From the NCBI GenBank assembly GCA_951812925.1, contig OX638372.1, positions 86,387,058 through 86,451,057 of the forward strand: a stretch of 64,000 nucleotides of DNA, read 5' to 3'. This document shows, one piece after another, positions 63,029-64,000 of the stretch. This DNA is from Calliopum simillimum (lineage: Eukaryota > Arthropoda > Insecta > Diptera > Lauxaniidae). The notes beneath the pieces were generated by a model. That model ran no database searches and was not told where the DNA came from. It was given only the letters and a program-made list of their open reading frames with translations. Every line of letters starts with the position of its first letter. The stretch's first letter is position 1. A program made the translations under genes and the position numbers.

Positions 63029-64000
63029 GTAGGGGAGAGTGGGGTGGCATTAGCACTTTTTTTTTTGGAGCCCTATATGTCGGAAGCTATTCGACATATG
63101 AGGACATGTTTTAGCTTGTCTCAAACCTTAATTATTAAATAATAAAATTTTGGTTAAAATTTTTTTGTTATGAATGTAAAATATAATTTTCGCCGAATGA
63201 GCCCCTTGCTGGGGTAGTTTCGGCATTTGGTATAAATGACCATGAAATGATAAAAAACTTCTTAAAAGCATTTTTTGATTTCACTTAACCTTTTATTTTA
63301 TTTAATATTATAAAAAACATACCTTGTTGTTGTAATTCAATAGAACAAGAAGCAAATAGTTGTAAGTTTTAATGTTTAAATCACAACGCCTCTACGAAGC
63401 GCAAAACATCTGCTATGATATTTTCATCAAACGGTTCTCCGCGGGTCTTATTTTAATACATAACTTAAATTTATTGAAACGGACACATTAAAAACTAACT
63501 TGCTATCTGATTTTTTTTGTGGTTCTTTTGAAGAGTTTTTGATCAAAATTACCATATACTTTTTTTTTTAAAAAAATTAAATTTTTTTAAAAGTTATAAC
63601 AATGTGAATTTTTATGTACTTTTTTTTTAAATTGCGATTTATCCGTTAATATTAAGCCAAAATTCATGAAACTTTTGTGGTAGGACTAAAAATAGTTCAG
63701 AATTTAGATGAAATAAACTTTTCATAAAAACTTTTAAAATTTTTTATAAATAATGCACTTTTTAAAGATAAAGATATTAAAGCTATACCTATACATAAAT
63801 AAAAACAACATTTTTAAGCAGAAATGTTCTCTGAAATGTACACAACATTTCTGCGAAAACAAATTGGAAGGACTTATCATTAATAAAAAAGTTACGCGTT
63901 CTTAATTGCCGCTACATAGGCGCCTTGCCTATGCGATTCACACATTTTCGATCGCTGCAAATGAAAAATATAACTTTTTGCCTTAAAAATGGGCAAAATG
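63029..64000. mobile_element. Possible left end of another GGGG-type element
   Basis: TAGTAGGGGAGAGTGGGGTG begins at 63025, like the outer end of the pogo-like element at 56030-56066 (GTAGGGGAAAGTGGG when reversed). GCTGGGGTAGTTTCGGCATT at 63210 could be an inner repeat. No right end occurs before the window closes and no coding sequence is seen, so this is only a candidate. Confidence 0.35.

Noticed and set aside
1..64000. Bacterial, endosymbiont or viral insertions
   Set aside because: No dense ORFs, ribosome binding sites, capsid or integrase proteins were seen. All recognisable proteins are eukaryotic transposon types.

Overview
The window looks like repeat-rich DNA from an insect, most likely a higher (cyclorrhaphan) fly. 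It is very AT-rich, with short introns (about 61 bp where one can be read), CAACAA-type low complexity and no bacterial-style gene packing. It carries relics of nearly every common insect DNA-transposon superfamily: hAT, piggyBac, Tc1/mariner (including pogo-like), P-like and Transib, plus a 5'-truncated LINE. I found no intact host gene. Nearly every coding segment I can place is a broken or internally deleted transposase, or belongs to unnamed transposon-like ORF families that are common in arthropod genomes. The species call is inference, not seen.

Layout. 0-5.6 kb: hAT relics and MITEs; a direct duplication with a hAT element at its junction; a 2.04 kb TA-flanked element that itself contains a 1.29 kb hAT-type element with a perfect 8 bp target duplication. 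5.6-13.6 kb: mostly anonymous sequence, a MITE with GGGG-rich termini, five copies of a 15 bp motif, an imperfect inverted repeat and dispersed repeats. 13.67-16.96 kb: a 3.3 kb fold-back element, two arms of about 1.5 kb made of tandem repeats. 17.1-19.1 kb: a decayed gene of a DDE-like transposase family.

18.75-43.91 kb is the main feature: a head-to-tail tandem duplication. Copy 1 is 18752-32011 (13,260 bp) and copy 2 is 32012-43913 (11,902 bp). The size difference comes mainly from a piggyBac 5' fragment and a Transib-type element found only in copy 1, and a 635 bp block found only in copy 2. The Transib site has an exact empty counterpart in copy 2. The junction at 32011/32012 joins the ATG exon, intron and first four codons of a Myb/SANT-like transposon gene in frame to the last third of the DDE-like transposase, which creates a 125-codon chimeric ORF. 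A true duplication and an assembly join of two haplotypes are both possible. The evidence for each is given under findings.

43.4-64 kb: the intact 5' exons of the Myb/SANT-like gene; another transposase-like relic; a MITE-like element with a tRNA-like Pol III promoter; fold-backs at 46.5, 54.2 and 59.1 kb; degenerate tandem coding repeats at 50.9 kb; the tail of a LINE at 51.6-52.25 kb; a 1311 bp DD37D-spaced mariner with 29 bp perfect terminal repeats; the 3' half of a piggyBac transposase; a pogo-like remnant ending in a zinc finger; and a hAT element (60308-62275) with a perfect 8 bp target duplication. The interval 56.6-58.2 kb is compositionally different (higher GC, CAG/CAA-rich) and is the best candidate for ordinary host sequence, but I see no gene in it.
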